64,000 bases of DNA from Xanthomarina maritima (lineage in GTDB: Bacteria; Bacteroidota; Bacteroidia; Flavobacteriales; Flavobacteriaceae): NCBI RefSeq assembly GCF_008084905.1, contig NZ_VSFC01000043.1:1-64000 (forward strand), written 5' to 3'. The position numbers were made by a program, and so were the translations under genes. The notes below the pieces were generated by a model that did no database searches, was not told where the DNA came from, and worked only from the letters and a program-made list of their open reading frames with translations. Of the stretch, positions 1 through 8,500 are shown in pieces (the stretch's first letter is position 1; each line of letters begins with the position of its first letter).

Positions 1-1
1 T

Positions 2-637
2 CAAGATGTAGTTTATTCTGCAATTTTTAAAAATGTAAATAAAACGGCCAAAAGTTTAAATCATTATTTAAATACTTCAGGAGATACTCTTTTTCTAAAA
101 AGTACATTCAATTTAAATAAAATTGAAGTAATTGGCGCTTTTGGATTAAAAGAATATGCAGTAAACGATTCTTTAAAAAACATTATTATTCCGTTGAACG
201 ATTTACCACTTGGAGATTATACGATTGCTGTTGTCCATACTGAAGGTCATGATGACACCTATGTTTATAGAAAAACCATAATTTTTAAAATATCTAGACT
301 GTTACCAATAGATCTTGGAATGAATGATCTTGCATCTAATTATTCTAATAGTGAAATTCAGATTCCCATATTAGATTTAAGCGAAAATAAAATAATTAAA
401 GAGTTACCTGAGCCTTTAGATTTGGCAAGTAATTTAGAAATTAGTGGAACAACATTAATTTCAAATAGTGAAACTTTAGGGTCTATTAATGTATCTGAAA
501 ACGATATAATAAAAGAAAAACCTTTAAAACTTAAAGTATATAATCTCACAGATATTAGATATAGAAATCATAACATTCAATCAAGAGCTAATTATAGAAG
601 AAATAATTTAAGACCTAACGGAAAACGCTACGATTAA
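2..637 (+). CDS. Hypothetical protein, 5' end outside the window
   Basis: The frame is open from base 2 to the stop at 637 and gives 211 residues. No convincing start is visible, so the gene begins upstream of the window; a TTG at 194 is only an internal codon. The visible part is rich in Asn, Ile, Leu and Ser, shows no membrane segment, and ends in a basic Asn/Arg-rich tail (NNLRPNGKRYD). It runs tail to tail with namZ, with one base between the stops, so no separate terminator fits. I do not recognise a family. A secreted or surface role is possible, but the signal-peptide region is missing. Confidence 0.7.
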   Translation, partial: QDVVYSAIFKNVNKTAKSLNHYLNTSGDTLFLKSTFNLNKIEVIGAFGLKEYAVNDSLKNIIIPLNDLPLGDYTIAVVHTEGHDDTYVYRKTIIFKISRLLPIDLGMNDLASNYSNSEIQIPILDLSENKIIKELPEPLDLASNLEISGTTLISNSETLGSINVSENDIIKEKPLKLKVYNLTDIRYRNHNIQSRANYRRNNLRPNGKRYD

Positions 638-638
638 T

Positions 639-1919
639 CTAAGGATATAATAAATAGTTAGATCTAATTTTTCTGAAGGCTTCAAGGTCTTTTTGCCACG
701 TAGCTTTAATATCTTTTTCGCTTAAACCAGCTTCAATTTGTTGTTGTAATTTAGCTGTTCCAGCATGCTTGGTAAAATTAGCTGTATTGAATACTTTAGA
801 TTTATCTGTAGCATTTTGATAAGCTTTAATAATCCATTTTAAAGTCATCTCTCCATGAATAGTTTCATTACTTAAATCTTCACCATAGCAAAGAACATCT
901 TTATGTTTTGGAATTTTAGCTCCAAAATTGGATTCAGGAATATAAGTAAATGTCATTATTTCTGGATTAAGAAAAGGAGCTCCATAACGTTGAAACTGAA
1001 ATTCTGTGCCACGTCCAGCATTAATATCTGTTCCTTCAAAAAGACCTAAACTTGGATACAATTTAATGGCTTGATCGTTTGGTAAATTTGGTGATGGTCT
1101 TATTGGAACATGATAAAACGTGTTATGCGTGTAGTTCTCAACAGGAATGATTGTAATGTTGCATTGTGCTTTATTTTCTAGCCATTTTTCACCATTTAAC
1201 ATCTTAGCAAATTCACCAATAGTTAAACCATGAACTAATGGAATTAGATGCATGCCTAAAAAACTTTTATTCTCAATCTCTAGAGTTGGGCCATCTACAT
1301 AATGTCCATTGGGATTTGGTCTATCTAAAATTAGCAAAGGGATATTAGCTTCTGCACAAGATTCCATCATATAATGTAACGTAGATATATATGTGTAAAA
1401 ACGAACGCCAACATCTTGGATATCGAAAATCATGATATCTAAATCTTTTAAGTTTTCAATAGTCGCTTTTTTGTTTTTTCCATATAGTGAAACAATTGGC
1501 AGCCCTGTTTTTGTGTCTTTCCCACTTTCTACTAATTCTCCAGCATCTGAAGCACCTCTAAAACCATGTTCTGGCGAAAGTACTTTTATAACATCAATGT
1601 TTAATGCTAGTAATGAATCTACTAAATGTGTATAACTTGTTTGCTCAGGGTTTTTAAAAATAACACTTGTTAAATTTCCAACAATACCAACACGTTTTCC
1701 TTTTAAAAGTGGTAAATATTTTTCAGTTTGATTGGCACCTACAATAATTTTTTTAACCATTTTGTTGTTCGTGTCATTCTGAGCTTGTCGAAGAATCTCA
1801 CCATCATTTTGTTTAGCTAGTTTTTCACTTTTAGTATTCGAAAAGTTTCCACAAGAAAGGAGTATTAAAACAAATAATAAAACTGTATTTTTGAGCTGAA
1901 TAAATTTTAATTGCATCAT
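639..1919 (-). CDS. namZ: Exo-beta-N-acetylmuramidase NamZ-like lipoprotein (DUF1343)
   Basis: Family role: NamZ (DUF1343, GH171) removes terminal MurNAc from peptidoglycan fragments. The chosen start (ATG 1919, or the adjacent ATG 1916) gives 426 residues with a lipoprotein signal ending LILLSC, so Cys23 would be lipidated. Conserved family stretches follow, such as FDIQDVGVRFYTY and LDRPNPNGHYVDGP, and the Arg/Asn-rich GRGTEFQFQRYGAP segment. An in-frame upstream extension to 2075 exists, but it encodes only His/Asn/Ser-rich residues antisense to the permease and is rejected. The linker after the lipobox (EILRQAQND) is encoded by a dispersed genomic repeat at 1773-1800. The gene diverges from the FtsX-like permease with no spacer, so its promoter must lie inside that gene. 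Confidence 0.9.
   Translation of the reverse strand: MMQLKFIQLKNTVLLFVLILLSCGNFSNTKSEKLAKQNDGEILRQAQNDTNNKMVKKIIVGANQTEKYLPLLKGKRVGIVGNLTSVIFKNPEQTSYTHLVDSLLALNIDVIKVLSPEHGFRGASDAGELVESGKDTKTGLPIVSLYGKNKKATIENLKDLDIMIFDIQDVGVRFYTYISTLHYMMESCAEANIPLLILDRPNPNGHYVDGPTLEIENKSFLGMHLIPLVHGLTIGEFAKMLNGEKWLENKAQCNITIIPVENYTHNTFYHVPIRPSPNLPNDQAIKLYPSLGLFEGTDINAGRGTEFQFQRYGAPFLNPEIMTFTYIPESNFGAKIPKHKDVLCYGEDLSNETIHGEMTLKWIIKAYQNATDKSKVFNTANFTKHAGTAKLQQQIEAGLSEKDIKATWQKDLEAFRKIRSNYLLYP
1773..1800 (-). repeat. Dispersed flavobacterial repeat inserted in the namZ linker
   Basis: On the minus strand this 28-bp segment begins TGAGATTC and ends AGAATGAC, a type of short repeat I recall as dispersed in flavobacterial genomes. 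Here it is translated in frame as EILRQAQND between the lipobox and the catalytic domain of namZ. A shorter relative (CCTGAGCTTAGTCGAAG) is at 35281-35297. The GAGATTC border also occurs in the stem-loop repeats upstream of coaD and ddl. Confidence 0.55.
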
Positions 1920-3155
1920 TTGAAATTCGAATATTTTATAGCCAAACGCATAATTGATAGTAAAGCGTATAAAAGTAGTGTTTCGGCACCAATAATAAAA
2001 ATTGGTATTGCTGCAATTGCTATTGGAATTATTGTGATGATGATTGCTATTGCTACTGGAATAGGGCTTCAACAAAAAATTAGAGAAAAAGTAGTTGCTT
2101 TTAATGGCGATATTATAATTTCAAATTTCGATAGTAATAATTCACAGGAAAGTGGACGACCAGTATCACTAAATCAAGATTTTTATCCAGAGTTTAAATC
2201 GGTAGAAGGCATCAATCATATTCAAGCTGTGGCTTCTAAATTCGGAATTATTAGAACCGAAAGAGATTTTGAAGCCATCATTCTCAAAGGCGTTGGAGCA
2301 GATTATAATTGGATGTATTTTGAATCTTTTATGAAAGAAGGTAGAATGCCTGATTATTCTAAAGAGATGAACGATGAGGTTTTAATTTCTGAATATTTAG
2401 CAAATCGTTTAGGTTTCAAAATAAACGACAATTTTATTACTTTATTCAGAAAAGAAGATCCTAATAAACCACCATTTATGAGACCTAATAAAATAGTAGG
2501 TATTTATAATTCTGGTTTTAAAGATTTTGATGAAACTTATGTAATAGGAGATTTAAGACATTTGCAACGTTTAAATAAATGGGAAGAAGACCAAGCAGGA
2601 CATTTTGAAGTTTTTGTAAACGATTATCGTAAATTAAACGAAATTTATAATAATGTGTATAACAATACACCATCCATGTTAAACGTTACAACGGTTGAGC
2701 AAAAGTTTGGTTCTATTTTCGAATGGATTAAAATTTTCGACAAAAATATTTATGGTATTATTGGTATCATGATTCTAGTTGCTGGTATCAATATGATAAC
2801 TGCTTTATTAGTTTTAATATTAGAACGAACACAAATGATTGGTGTTTTAAAAGCACTTGGTTCTAATAATTGGACTATTAGAAAAATATTTTTATATAAT
2901 GCATCTTATTTAATAACATTAGGGTTGATCTGGGGAAATGCTTTAGGCTTAGGCTTATTGTTTGCGCAAAAATATTTCAGTCTCTTTCCATTAAATCCAG
3001 ATGTATATTATGTTACTGAAGCTCCAGTATATATTAGTATTAGTTATATTTTAGCATTAAATATTGGAACATTTATTCTATGTCTAATTATGCTTCTTTT
3101 GCCTTCTTACCTGATTACTAAAATTTCCCCTGTTAAAGCTATTAGATTTGAATAA
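1920..3155 (+). CDS. FtsX-like ABC transporter permease (LolC/E or MacB type)
   Basis: 411 residues. One N-terminal membrane helix (about 20-45) is followed by a periplasmic MacB-type domain (about 50-255) and three C-terminal helices, the FtsX/MacB_PCD plus FtsX layout; the last cytoplasmic motif is KISPVKAIRFE. Members couple ATP hydrolysis by a separate ATPase to lipoprotein release or efflux. No ATPase gene is adjacent. The start is taken as TTG 1920 (protein begins KFEYFIAKRI, typical of Bacteroidota homologues); TTG 1911 is the alternative. TAAATTTTAA lies just upstream, an A/T-rich initiation region. The start codon directly abuts the divergent namZ start. The family is clear; the substrate is not. 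Confidence 0.88.
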   Translation: MKFEYFIAKRIIDSKAYKSSVSAPIIKIGIAAIAIGIIVMMIAIATGIGLQQKIREKVVAFNGDIIISNFDSNNSQESGRPVSLNQDFYPEFKSVEGINHIQAVASKFGIIRTERDFEAIILKGVGADYNWMYFESFMKEGRMPDYSKEMNDEVLISEYLANRLGFKINDNFITLFRKEDPNKPPFMRPNKIVGIYNSGFKDFDETYVIGDLRHLQRLNKWEEDQAGHFEVFVNDYRKLNEIYNNVYNNTPSMLNVTTVEQKFGSIFEWIKIFDKNIYGIIGIMILVAGINMITALLVLILERTQMIGVLKALGSNNWTIRKIFLYNASYLITLGLIWGNALGLGLLFAQKYFSLFPLNPDVYYVTEAPVYISISYILALNIGTFILCLIMLLLPSYLITKISPVKAIRFE

Positions 3156-3206
3156 ATAGAATTTCAGAAACATAATAAATTAATTCGTGTATTCATGTCA
3201 AAAACA

Positions 3207-3214
3207 TAAATTTG
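3207..3214 (+). promoter_or_regulatory. Flavobacterial -7 element TAAATTTG for the PLP synthase gene
   Basis: TAAATTTG matches the Bacteroidota -7 consensus TAnnTTTG exactly and lies 18 bases before ATG 3233. The -33 region is weak (TTCG near 3184). The element overlaps the TTG at 3212, which argues against translation starting there. Confidence 0.5.
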
Positions 3215-3232
3215 CAACTGAAAAATTTTATA

Positions 3233-4213
3233 ATGGATTACTCAAAAAACATCTTAGAAACCATTGGAAACACACCTTTGGTAAAATTGAATAAATTAAC
3301 TGAAGACTTACCATGTTTGGTATTAGCAAAATACGAAACTTTTAATCCTGGAAATTCTGTAAAAGACAGAATGGCTCTAACCATGATTGAAGATGCCGAA
3401 GCAGATGGACGTTTGAAACCTGGAGGAACTATTATTGAAGGAACATCTGGAAATACAGGAATGGGATTAGCGTTAGCTGCTATTGTTAAAGGTTACAAAT
3501 GTATTTTTGTTATGGCAGACAAACAATCTAAAGAAAAAGTAGATATGTTAAGAGCAGTAGGAGCTGAGGTTGTTGTTTGTCCAACAGATGTGGAACCAAC
3601 AGATCCACGATCTTATTATTCAGTATCTAAACGTTTGGGTGAAGAAATACCAAATTCTTGGTACGTCAATCAATATGATAATTTAAGCAATACTAAAGCA
3701 CATTACCAAAGTACAGGTCCTGAAATCTGGAAACAAACAGAAGGAAAAATTACTCATTTTGTTGTTGGTGTTGGAACTGGTGGAACTATTTCTGGAGTTG
3801 GTAAATATTTAAAAGAACAAAACCCTAATATTAAAGTTTGGGGAATTGATACCTATGGCTCTGTGTTCAAAAAATATCACGAAACTGGAATTTTCGATGA
3901 AAAAGAAATTTATCCTTATGTAACCGAAGGTATTGGTGAAGACATTCTGCCAAAAAATGTGGATTTTGATATTATTGATGGATTTACAAAAGTAACCGAT
4001 AAAGATGCAGCTGTTTACACGCAATTGTTAGCAAAGCAGGAAGGTATGTTTTTAGGAAATTCTGCTGGAGCAGCTATAAAAGGTTTGTTACAGTTAAAAG
4101 AACACTTTACAAAAGACGATGTGGTTGTGGTATTGTTTCACGATCATGGAAGTAGATACGTTGGTAAAATGTTTAATAACGACTGGATGAAGAAAATGGG
4201 TTATATTGAATAA
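3233..4213 (+). CDS. PLP-dependent cysteine synthase / cystathionine beta-synthase family
   Basis: 326 residues, fold type II PLP enzyme. The PLP lysine is Lys44 in NPGNSVKDR, the phosphate-binding loop is GTGGTISGVG, and the substrate loop is TSGNTG. It probably condenses serine or O-acetylserine with sulfide or homocysteine in the cytoplasm. The length is that of a catalytic domain only; the C-terminal CBS regulatory domains of eukaryotic cystathionine beta-synthase are absent. The overall sequence (LPCLVLAKYETFNPG, FHDHGSRY) looks closer to the CBS branch than to CysK, so no symbol is assigned. ATG 3233 is preferred because the upstream TTG lies in the promoter -7 element. A strong terminator follows at 4255-4289. 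Confidence 0.9.
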   Translation: MDYSKNILETIGNTPLVKLNKLTEDLPCLVLAKYETFNPGNSVKDRMALTMIEDAEADGRLKPGGTIIEGTSGNTGMGLALAAIVKGYKCIFVMADKQSKEKVDMLRAVGAEVVVCPTDVEPTDPRSYYSVSKRLGEEIPNSWYVNQYDNLSNTKAHYQSTGPEIWKQTEGKITHFVVGVGTGGTISGVGKYLKEQNPNIKVWGIDTYGSVFKKYHETGIFDEKEIYPYVTEGIGEDILPKNVDFDIIDGFTKVTDKDAAVYTQLLAKQEGMFLGNSAGAAIKGLLQLKEHFTKDDVVVVLFHDHGSRYVGKMFNNDWMKKMGYIE

Positions 4214-4254
4214 CCTGTTATTCAGAACGAGTGAAACGACTGTAGAAATATATT

Positions 4255-4289
4255 AAAAAAAACCTGAGCGAAAGCTCAGGTTTTTTTAT
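4255..4289. terminator. Bidirectional intrinsic terminator
   Basis: AACCTGAGC, GAAA loop, GCTCAGGTT: a perfect 9-bp stem at 4261-4282 flanked by an A tract and a T tract. It works in both directions between the convergent PLP synthase and the lipoprotein gene. Confidence 0.92.
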
Positions 4290-4305
4290 GTGTTAATTTA
4301 AAATA

Positions 4306-4722
4306 TTATTTATTTAAAGGCGCACCAACTGGAATGGCACAATCGTGACCTGGTTGTCCGTGAGCTGGATTCATGCCTGGAGCAGTCTGAACAGGAGATG
4401 AATTACCCGAGTTAATTACAGGTGATGAACTTCCAGGGTTTACCATAGGTGATGAATTGTTTTTACTATTCAAAGGTGCACCAACAGGAATAGCACAATC
4501 ATGACCTGGTTGTCCATGAGCAGGATTCATGCCTGTAGCCGTTTGAGCAGGAATACTTAAAGCATTATTGGTATTATCTTCTGGGACATTTGTTGTTTGA
4601 TTTACTGGTGATTCTTGTGTAACAGTCTGATCTGTATTACTATCTGTTGTTTTGGATTTAGATTGATCACATCCTAAAAATAAAATGATACCGAAACATA
4701 TAATTCCTAAATAAGTCTTCAT
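4306..4722 (-). CDS. Small lipoprotein with a duplicated HGQPGHDC motif
   Basis: 138 residues with a lipobox (LFLGC, Cys18) and a Ser/Thr/Asn/Gln-rich linker. Two copies of a nearly identical block contain MNPAHGQPGHDCAIPVGAPL, one at about residues 64-84 and one at the C-terminus (about 117-137). Each copy holds two His and one Cys in fixed spacing. I recall this block from small flavobacterial lipoproteins without a characterised function. The His/Cys set could bind metal or haem or form a disulfide; this is inference. The leader at 4741-4772 can fold into a two-part stem (CCATTA/TAATGG, AACCA/TGGTT), and a TATCTTTG -7-like element lies at 4790-4797 (minus strand). Confidence 0.8.
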   Translation of the reverse strand: MKTYLGIICFGIILFLGCDQSKSKTTDSNTDQTVTQESPVNQTTNVPEDNTNNALSIPAQTATGMNPAHGQPGHDCAIPVGAPLNSKNNSSPMVNPGSSSPVINSGNSSPVQTAPGMNPAHGQPGHDCAIPVGAPLNK

Positions 4723-4918
4723 AGATATATGGTTTATACACCATTAAAACCAAATTATGGTTAAAATAATGGCTGATTATTAAAAGAAACAAAGATATAA
4801 CATTATAAACCTTTTTATGTATGATTTGAAGATTACTATTTTATAGGTTTTTTTCCTATTGTAGCTGTAAATCGTTTCAAATGGTCATTAAATAGTTTTG
4901 TTTTCATGAATTCAGCTA

Positions 4919-5674
4919 TTAAAAACTAAAGCCTAAACGCATTTCAGGACCAAAAGTGTCTATGTTATAGGCAAAATAATCAGATCCACTTCCAGTTTCG
5001 TAGTCGATACCAATGTATCTATAGCCAATCATTAAATGGAACAAATCTGAGAATTTATAACCAGCATCAACTTGTATTTGCCAAGTAAAATCGGAGCCTA
5101 TTCCAAAACCTCCAATATCTCCTTTTAAGTTTACTAGAAAATTGTCTTTAATAATATTATGAGAACGGATAACAATAATAGGGTCAACCCAAGTTTCTGT
5201 TATATCTGCACTTCTATCCTGGAAAACAAATGAAAAATTTGCGTCTGCACTAACACTTACCAATCTCATACCTAAACCAACTTCAAGCATTGGAAGAATA
5301 CGTCTGTAACCATCAAGTTCCCAAAGTGTTTCTTTTACCTCTAATTCGCCACTTTCTACTAAATTAGTTGGCGATACATCTTCACCAAGTTTCATGTAAA
5401 CAAAATCTGAAGTAATAGCCCAATTTTCATTTTTTGCTTCTAGATAAAGCATGGCTCCCATTTTAAGGTGGCTAAAAATATTTTCTATATCTGCATCTAC
5501 TCCAAGAGATGGAAGATTTTCACGTATTTGTGTGTCTCCTTTCATATTTGGAAACATTAAATAAGGTTCTACTGTAAAATTCCAGGAAGAGTTTTTAGTT
5601 TCAACAGTTTCATCTTGAGAAACAATAAATAGACTGCTTAATAAGAAACAAGCAAGAGTTATTTTTTTAATCAT
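4919..5674 (-). CDS. Outer-membrane beta-barrel protein
   Basis: 251 residues with a cleavable signal peptide (MIKKITLACFLLSSLFIVSQ) and then alternating amphipathic beta strands without helices. It ends in an aromatic residue (LGFSF), as barrel proteins recognised by BamA do. The repeated patterns AITSDFVYMKLG and VDAGYKFSDLFHLMIGYRYIG are typical barrel strands. I cannot assign a ligand. No close operon partner is present: the next gene on this strand is 197 bp downstream, and the plus-strand DUF2851 gene diverges 185 bp upstream. Confidence 0.78.
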   Translation of the reverse strand: MIKKITLACFLLSSLFIVSQDETVETKNSSWNFTVEPYLMFPNMKGDTQIRENLPSLGVDADIENIFSHLKMGAMLYLEAKNENWAITSDFVYMKLGEDVSPTNLVESGELEVKETLWELDGYRRILPMLEVGLGMRLVSVSADANFSFVFQDRSADITETWVDPIIVIRSHNIIKDNFLVNLKGDIGGFGIGSDFTWQIQVDAGYKFSDLFHLMIGYRYIGIDYETGSGSDYFAYNIDTFGPEMRLGFSF

Positions 5675-5859
5675 TTTTAAAGTTTTTTTTTAATATTTAA
5701 CGTGTTAAATATATTTTAAAATCAATAGTCAATATTAGGTTAAAGATATAATAATATATTTATTTTAATTAGTGATTATTACTGTATTTTAGTCTTATTA
5801 ATTGTGATTATTGATACATATTTGAATATTGAAATTTTGTATCTTGTACTTTTACTATT

Positions 5860-7131
5860 ATGCAAGAAGACTTTCTACATTATATCTGGCAACATAAAAA
5901 AATAAATGGGTTTCATTTAAAAACTACTCAGTATGAAAGTTTAGAAATACTTTCAGTAGGTAAGCATAATATTAATTCTGGACCAGATTTTTTTAATGCA
6001 CAACTAAAAATAGGAGATCAGCTTTGGGCAGGGAATGTTGAGATACATATAAAATCTAGCGATTGGTTTGTGCACAATCATGAAACAGATAAAGCTTATG
6101 ACAATGTAATTTTACATGTAGTATGGGAACATGATACTGAGATTTTTCGAAAAAACAATTCAATTATTCCAACCTTAGAGCTTAAACAGTACATAGATAA
6201 AGATGTATTGCAGAACTATAATAAATTGTTTGCTTCTAAAAACAAGTGGATTAATTGTGAAACAGATTTTGCTGATGTAGATAGTTTTATTCTTAATAAT
6301 TGGTTAGAACGTATTTATTTTGAGCGATTAGAAAGAAAGTCTAACACTATTGAAAAGCTTCTAGAGGTTTCAAAAAACAATTGGGAAGCAGTTTTATTCA
6401 AGATGCTAACCAAAAATTTCGGTTTAAAAGTTAATGGCGATTCTTTTTTTAGTTTAGCAAATTCAATTGATTATTCCATTGTAAGGAAATTACAAACTAA
6501 TAATCAAGCACTAGAATCTTTAATTTTTGGTCAAGCTGGTTTGCTTGAAGAAGATATTCAAGAACCCTATTTTTTAGAATTAAAAAAGGAATACCTGTTT
6601 TTAAAACAAAAGTTTAGTTTGAGTAATACTCAAGTGACACCAATTCAATTTTTTAGATTAAGACCACAAAATTTTCCGACTATTAGATTATCTCAATTAG
6701 CATCACTTTACCATGAACAACATAACTTGTTTTCAAAAATTATTGAAATTAAAAATATAAACGATTATTATAAGTTGTTTTCAGTTTCGACTTCAGAATT
6801 CTGGAAAACACATTACACATTTCAAAAAGTATCAAAATTAACTCAGAAAAAAATAGCGAAATCATTTGTAGATTTATTACTTATAAATACTATAATCCCA
6901 ATTAAATTTAGGTATGCAAAGCATATAAATGAAGATATAAATGACCTTATCATTAATTTACTTCAGCATATACCTTCAGAGAAAAATAGTATTGTTACTG
7001 CATTTAACAATTTAAAACAGGTTTCAAAATCAGCATTACAATCCCAGGCACTTATTCAGCTTAAGACTGAATATTGCGATAAAAATAAATGTTTACAATG
7101 TGCTGTAGGCAATGCATTAATCATCAAATAA
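5860..7131 (+). CDS. DUF2851 family protein
   Basis: 423 residues. The opening (MQEDFLHYIWQHKK), the segment SGPDFFNAQLKIG and the NVEIHIKSSDWFVHNHE block identify DUF2851, a Bacteroidota family of unknown function. The C-terminus carries a Cys motif (EYCDKNKCLQCAVG) that could bind zinc. No signal peptide or membrane span is seen, so it is probably cytoplasmic. The stop at 7131 is 16 bases before the PspC start; DUF2851, PspC and the K+ channel form one tightly packed unit. Confidence 0.88.
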   Translation: MQEDFLHYIWQHKKINGFHLKTTQYESLEILSVGKHNINSGPDFFNAQLKIGDQLWAGNVEIHIKSSDWFVHNHETDKAYDNVILHVVWEHDTEIFRKNNSIIPTLELKQYIDKDVLQNYNKLFASKNKWINCETDFADVDSFILNNWLERIYFERLERKSNTIEKLLEVSKNNWEAVLFKMLTKNFGLKVNGDSFFSLANSIDYSIVRKLQTNNQALESLIFGQAGLLEEDIQEPYFLELKKEYLFLKQKFSLSNTQVTPIQFFRLRPQNFPTIRLSQLASLYHEQHNLFSKIIEIKNINDYYKLFSVSTSEFWKTHYTFQKVSKLTQKKIAKSFVDLLLINTIIPIKFRYAKHINEDINDLIINLLQHIPSEKNSIVTAFNNLKQVSKSALQSQALIQLKTEYCDKNKCLQCAVGNALIIK

Positions 7132-7147
7132 TTTGTTAAATTGCAGC

Positions 7148-7375
7148 ATGAACATTTTTTATAAAATCTTACTTTATTTTCAAAAACACGGATACTATGT
7201 GTGTCAGCGAATAGCCGATAGATTAGGGATTAGAGCAAAAGTAGTACGAACATCATTTTTATATTTAACTTTTGTAACACTGGGTTTCGGATTTGCACTT
7301 TATCTTTTTATAGCATTTTGGATGCATATTAAAGATCTACTTTATACAAAGCGTTCTTCAGTTTTCGATTTATAA
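7148..7375 (+). CDS. PspC domain membrane protein
   Basis: 75 residues. The family core is present: a short amphipathic start, a Cys-containing GYYVCQRIADRLGIRAKVVR segment, and one membrane helix (about 38-62, LYLTFVTLGFGFALYLFIAFW). PspC proteins sit in the inner membrane and are linked to the phage-shock envelope response, but this stand-alone short form has no pspA nearby. ATG 7148 is chosen over an upstream TTG at 7133 that adds five poorly conserved residues. The K+ channel starts 9 bases after the stop. Confidence 0.85.
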   Translation: MNIFYKILLYFQKHGYYVCQRIADRLGIRAKVVRTSFLYLTFVTLGFGFALYLFIAFWMHIKDLLYTKRSSVFDL

Positions 7376-7383
7376 AAATAAAA

Positions 7384-8409
7384 ATGAACAATCCATTAAT
7401 AAAACTTTTTAGATCTAAAATTTATACTGCCATACTCTTGTTAGCTATTTTGTTAGCAGCAGGAGTTATTGGTTTTAAAGTGTTATCTCAACTTACCTGG
7501 ATAGATGCTTTTTACATGACAGTAATAACTATTACAACTGTTGGTTTTGGAGAAGTACAACCACTAGATCAATCTTCCAAAATTTTTACTATATTTTTAA
7601 TATTAACAAGTGTTGTTGTAGTAGGATACGCAATTAGTATTATTACAGAATATATTTTGAGTAAAAATAATTTAGAAGGATTAAAACAAAGAAAGATGCA
7701 AAAAAAGATTGATAGTCTTAAAAACCATATTATAATTTGTGGTTATGGTAGAAATGGCAAACAAGCTGCTACAAAACTATTAGCTTATGAGAAACCATTT
7801 GTTATTATTGAAAAAGATAAAGAAGTTGCAGAAAAATTTCAAAGTGATTTGGTGCCTTTTGTAGTTGGTAATGCCAATGAAGATGAAATACTTTTACAAG
7901 CTGGAATAGATAGAGCAAGTACTTTAATTTCTGCTTTGCCAAACGATGCAGATAATTTGTTTGTTGTACTTTCTTCTAGACAGATTAATAAGAATATGAA
8001 CATTATTAGTCGTGCCTCTCAAGAAACATCCTATAAAAAACTTAAACTGGCAGGAGCAAATAATGTGATTTTACCAGATAAAATAGGTGGCGACCATATG
8101 GCTTCTTTAGTAGTAGTACCAGGTTTATTGGAGTTTATAGATAACCTATCAATTGTTGGAAAATCTAATATCAATATAGAAGAAATATCTGTTGAGCAAT
8201 TATATGATACTTCAGAAATTAAAACTATAAGAGATTTAGATCTTCGTAAAAAAACGGGTTGTAGTATTATAGGTTATAAGGATGCTAATGGTGAATATTT
8301 AATAAATCCAGAAGCGGAATTGAAGCTAGTACCTAATTCTAAAATCATTGTTTTAGGTAGACCAGAACAAATACATACATTAAATTCTGTATATAATATT
8401 CATCAATAA
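7384..8409 (+). CDS. Potassium channel with RCK (TrkA-N/TrkA-C) domains
   Basis: 341 residues. Two N-terminal membrane helices flank the selectivity filter TVGFGE (about residues 55-60). A Rossmann RCK domain follows with the nucleotide-binding motif IICGYGRNGKQAA near residue 117, and a TrkA-C-like domain occupies the last 80 residues. The layout is that of MthK/Kch-type ligand-gated K+ channels, which assemble as tetramers in the inner membrane. It shares an operon with DUF2851 and PspC. The filter has Phe in place of the usual Tyr (GFG), a normal variant in prokaryotic channels. Confidence 0.92.
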   Translation: MNNPLIKLFRSKIYTAILLLAILLAAGVIGFKVLSQLTWIDAFYMTVITITTVGFGEVQPLDQSSKIFTIFLILTSVVVVGYAISIITEYILSKNNLEGLKQRKMQKKIDSLKNHIIICGYGRNGKQAATKLLAYEKPFVIIEKDKEVAEKFQSDLVPFVVGNANEDEILLQAGIDRASTLISALPNDADNLFVVLSSRQINKNMNIISRASQETSYKKLKLAGANNVILPDKIGGDHMASLVVVPGLLEFIDNLSIVGKSNINIEEISVEQLYDTSEIKTIRDLDLRKKTGCSIIGYKDANGEYLINPEAELKLVPNSKIIVLGRPEQIHTLNSVYNIHQ

Positions 8410-8500
8410 GTACTTATTTTAACGAGAGATGTTTTAAAAAATCATTTTTTTTTAGCATCTTGTCACACTTATAAATAAAACTAACTAATTAATAATTCTT

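Noticed and set aside
1920-2075. N-terminal extension of namZ
   Set aside because: It is antisense to the permease, has His/Asn/Ser-rich low complexity, and would bury the lipoprotein signal.
3212-3232. TTG start for the PLP synthase
   Set aside because: The TTG is part of the TAAATTTG -7 element; ATG 3233 fits family N-termini.
4214-4250. Degraded copy of a dispersed repeat after the PLP synthase gene
   Set aside because: It vaguely resembles the ATTCTGA/GTCGAAG repeats but I cannot align it convincingly.
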